Below, piece by piece: positions 62,721 through 64,000 of a stretch of 64,000 nt of DNA (the stretch's first letter is position 1; each line of letters opens with the position of its first letter). Below the pieces are notes generated by a model, which worked only from the letters and a program-made list of their open reading frames with translations, ran no database searches and had not been told where the DNA came from. The translations under genes were made by a program, and so were the position numbers. Origin of the DNA: CAIVAT01 sp964525995 (GTDB lineage: Bacteria > Bacteroidota > Bacteroidia > Bacteroidales > FEN-979); NCBI GenBank assembly GCA_964525995.1, contig CAZGIM010000014.1, positions 1 to 64,000 of the forward strand. The letters run 5' to 3'.

Positions 62721-63931
62721 CAGAAGCCCTCCAGATTGACAATCCCTAAGTAACCGTTTTTCATGCGTGAAGAGGGTAACAAATGCACCACCTTTTCAGC
62801 CTCAAATTCCTTGATAATCCGTTGCAGTTCCTCTTCAAAATCAAGGATATTGTTGCTCCATAACCCGTTTTGCAGTATCAATCCGTGAAAATGTGCCGTG
62901 GTGGCCTGAGGGAACAGGGTTTTCACATGTTCATCAGACCGCTTCTGGTTTTTGAGAACGATCCCGCACCCGACTACAGTTTTATTATGATCCTCCGGTT
63001 CAACAGAGAATTTCATCCACTCCGGAAAATGACTCATGTCAAAGATAGAGCCGGCGGCCGGTTTATTCGTTGAAAGGGGAGTTTTCCTAAGGTGCATCCA
63101 GTCAATTCCGCCGCTTTTCCCCAAAACTACCAATCCGAAAACATCGGTTTCGGCTAACTTACCGGCAGCCTGAAAAAGGTTGTCGAGGCTGACAGGTGCG
63201 GTACTGGTATCAAAACGCAGTACCCGGGAAAACTCACCGGTAAAACCAAAACCGTAGAGAAAATTAAGGGTATCACCCGATTCCGGTTTAAAATAGGCAT
63301 AATCAATCACCGGTTTGGGTACTGCGGGATACGAAAAAAAATGGTGTCCGACGACGATTGATTCCCCAAAGAGGGAACCAAACTCCCGAAAATCTTCTCC
63401 CAGGGCGCCCACTCCTGCTCCGTAGGCGATCTCGGCTGATTTCACCCTGATCACATCCTCCCCGGAGAACAAAGAACCGAAAAGTTTGGCGCCATTCCCA
63501 TAGGAGAAGAGATATCCTGATTTTGCGCAACCTTTTCTCCACTGAAAGTGTATTTCATTAAGCACAATATCCATGATCTCCGGAGTCCCGCTCTCCTTTT
63601 TTTCGACGGATATCAGCGACTTGAGTTCGGGGAGAACAGGTATGACCTGGATCATCCCGCTTACCCTGAAAACCTCCAGGATCGGGTCGGGAACAGCGAT
63701 TAGCGTCAGAGTTCCACCGATGGTGGTCAGCGATTTATGGGTTTGTAGTATGACCCTCAATCCTGCGCTGCTCATATAGGTGACCGCTGTAAAATCAAGG
63801 ATCAGCCGCCTGTTTCCATCGACAGCCTCTTGGTCACAATGACGCTTCAGGTCAGGAGCGGTCAATCCGTCGATACGTCCGTGAATTTCAAGGACCTCGT
63901 AAATATGGTACCTGAGTTTTTTAATTTCCAT
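62720..63931 (-). CDS. STAS-domain protein with an unknown C-terminal domain
   Basis: The 403-residue protein has an N-terminal STAS domain (residues 1-105, with EVLEIHGRIDGLTAPDLKRH, the phosphorylatable-type Ser in VTYMSSAGLRVILQ and LTLIAVPDPILEVFRVSG) of the anti-anti-sigma kind. The long C-terminal part (about 115-403, with YGNGAKLFGSLFSGEDVIRV and FFSYPAVPKPVIDYAYFKP) is not recognised; a FIST-type sensor domain is a weak possibility. It follows the end of a PP2C-like phosphatase gene and overlaps the ABC fusion by one base. Together they suggest partner-switching control of the transporter. Confidence 0.8.
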   Translation of the reverse strand: MEIKKLRYHIYEVLEIHGRIDGLTAPDLKRHCDQEAVDGNRRLILDFTAVTYMSSAGLRVILQTHKSLTTIGGTLTLIAVPDPILEVFRVSGMIQVIPVLPELKSLISVEKKESGTPEIMDIVLNEIHFQWRKGCAKSGYLFSYGNGAKLFGSLFSGEDVIRVKSAEIAYGAGVGALGEDFREFGSLFGESIVVGHHFFSYPAVPKPVIDYAYFKPESGDTLNFLYGFGFTGEFSRVLRFDTSTAPVSLDNLFQAAGKLAETDVFGLVVLGKSGGIDWMHLRKTPLSTNKPAAGSIFDMSHFPEWMKFSVEPEDHNKTVVGCGIVLKNQKRSDEHVKTLFPQATTAHFHGLILQNGLWSNNILDFEEELQRIIKEFEAEKVVHLLPSSRMKNGYLGIVNLEGF

Positions 63932-63951
63932 GGAAACCGGGAAACGCCGGA

Positions 63952-64000
63952 TCAGCTCTGTCCGCGATATATAATGGAAAGAATGGTGATATCATCAGAT
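63952..64000 (-). CDS. C-terminal end of a PP2C/SpoIIE-type phosphatase (partial)
   Basis: The last 15 codons before a TGA at 63952-63954 are visible on the minus strand, reading SDDITILSIIYRGQS; the rest lies beyond the right edge. The DDITIL motif, near the C-terminus, is the metal-binding end of SpoIIE/RsbU-type phosphatases. Position directly before a STAS protein gene, 20 bases away, supports this. The call rests on a short segment. Confidence 0.5.
   Translation of the reverse strand, partial: SDDITILSIIYRGQS

Overview
The window reads as chromosomal DNA of an uncultured, probably anaerobic member of the Bacteroidota, most like Bacteroidales. Evidence: Bacteroidota-type -7 promoter boxes (TAnnTTTG) in front of many genes, a SusC/SusD pair, a type IX secretion C-terminal sorting domain, a sphingolipid operon, a DUF4296 lipoprotein, and Gram-negative envelope genes (lptB, kdsD, OmpH-like, pssA). 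Indolepyruvate:ferredoxin oxidoreductase and a DsrC/DsrMK-like module fit an anaerobic, sulfur-active physiology. No rRNA, tRNA, CRISPR, prophage, transposase or integrase was recognised. Gene density is high.

Layout. 1-2255: ettA flanked by low-complexity repeats, including an 87-bp tandem repeat. 2256-4645 (minus): ECF sigma, anti-sigma and DUF4097-like operon with overlapping reading frames. 4972-9434: a secreted ankyrin/metallo-beta-lactamase fusion, then a LytS-type kinase and LytTR regulator separated by a 32-bp inverted-repeat element. 9496-18940: EFR1-type flavodoxin/ferredoxin protein, WbuC-like cupin, lipoprotein, NhaD antiporter, hisS with an in-frame insertion, a HAL-type lyase with Cys at the MIO serine position, and small membrane proteins. 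19198-24168: SusC/SusD. 24217-27559 (minus): spt and putative ceramide synthase and reductase. 27605-29806 (minus): iorAB. 29948-33564: TonB receptor, deoC, lipoprotein. 33568-36831 (minus): recQ, membrane-anchored OmpH-like protein, DUF4296 protein. 36956-43137: kdsD, cupredoxin-like T9SS cargo, lptB, pssA, porin, queA.

The second half holds the less familiar systems. 43268-48842: tatA, a class V aminotransferase, a small Cys protein, DsrC, DsrM-like and DsrK-like proteins and a cysteine desulfurase-family protein, with no dsrAB in view. 48953-50988: a secreted Cys/Gly/His-rich protein followed, after a strong terminator, by ECF sigma, zinc-finger anti-sigma and a CnrX/CpxP-like sensor. 51447-54571: tatC, PspC and LiaF-like envelope-stress proteins, a hydrolase. 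54783-58633: a lysine 2,3-aminomutase with two D-Ala-D-Ala-ligase-type ATP-grasp enzymes and a GNAT acetyltransferase, which looks like a small-molecule pathway starting from beta-lysine. 58655-64000 (minus): the end of a PP2C-type phosphatase, a STAS-domain protein, an ABC permease fused to a substrate-binding domain, an ATPase and a separate lipoprotein binding protein, which suggests a transporter coupled to partner-switch signalling.

Family assignments come from reading the protein sequences and recalling family motifs; no database search was run.
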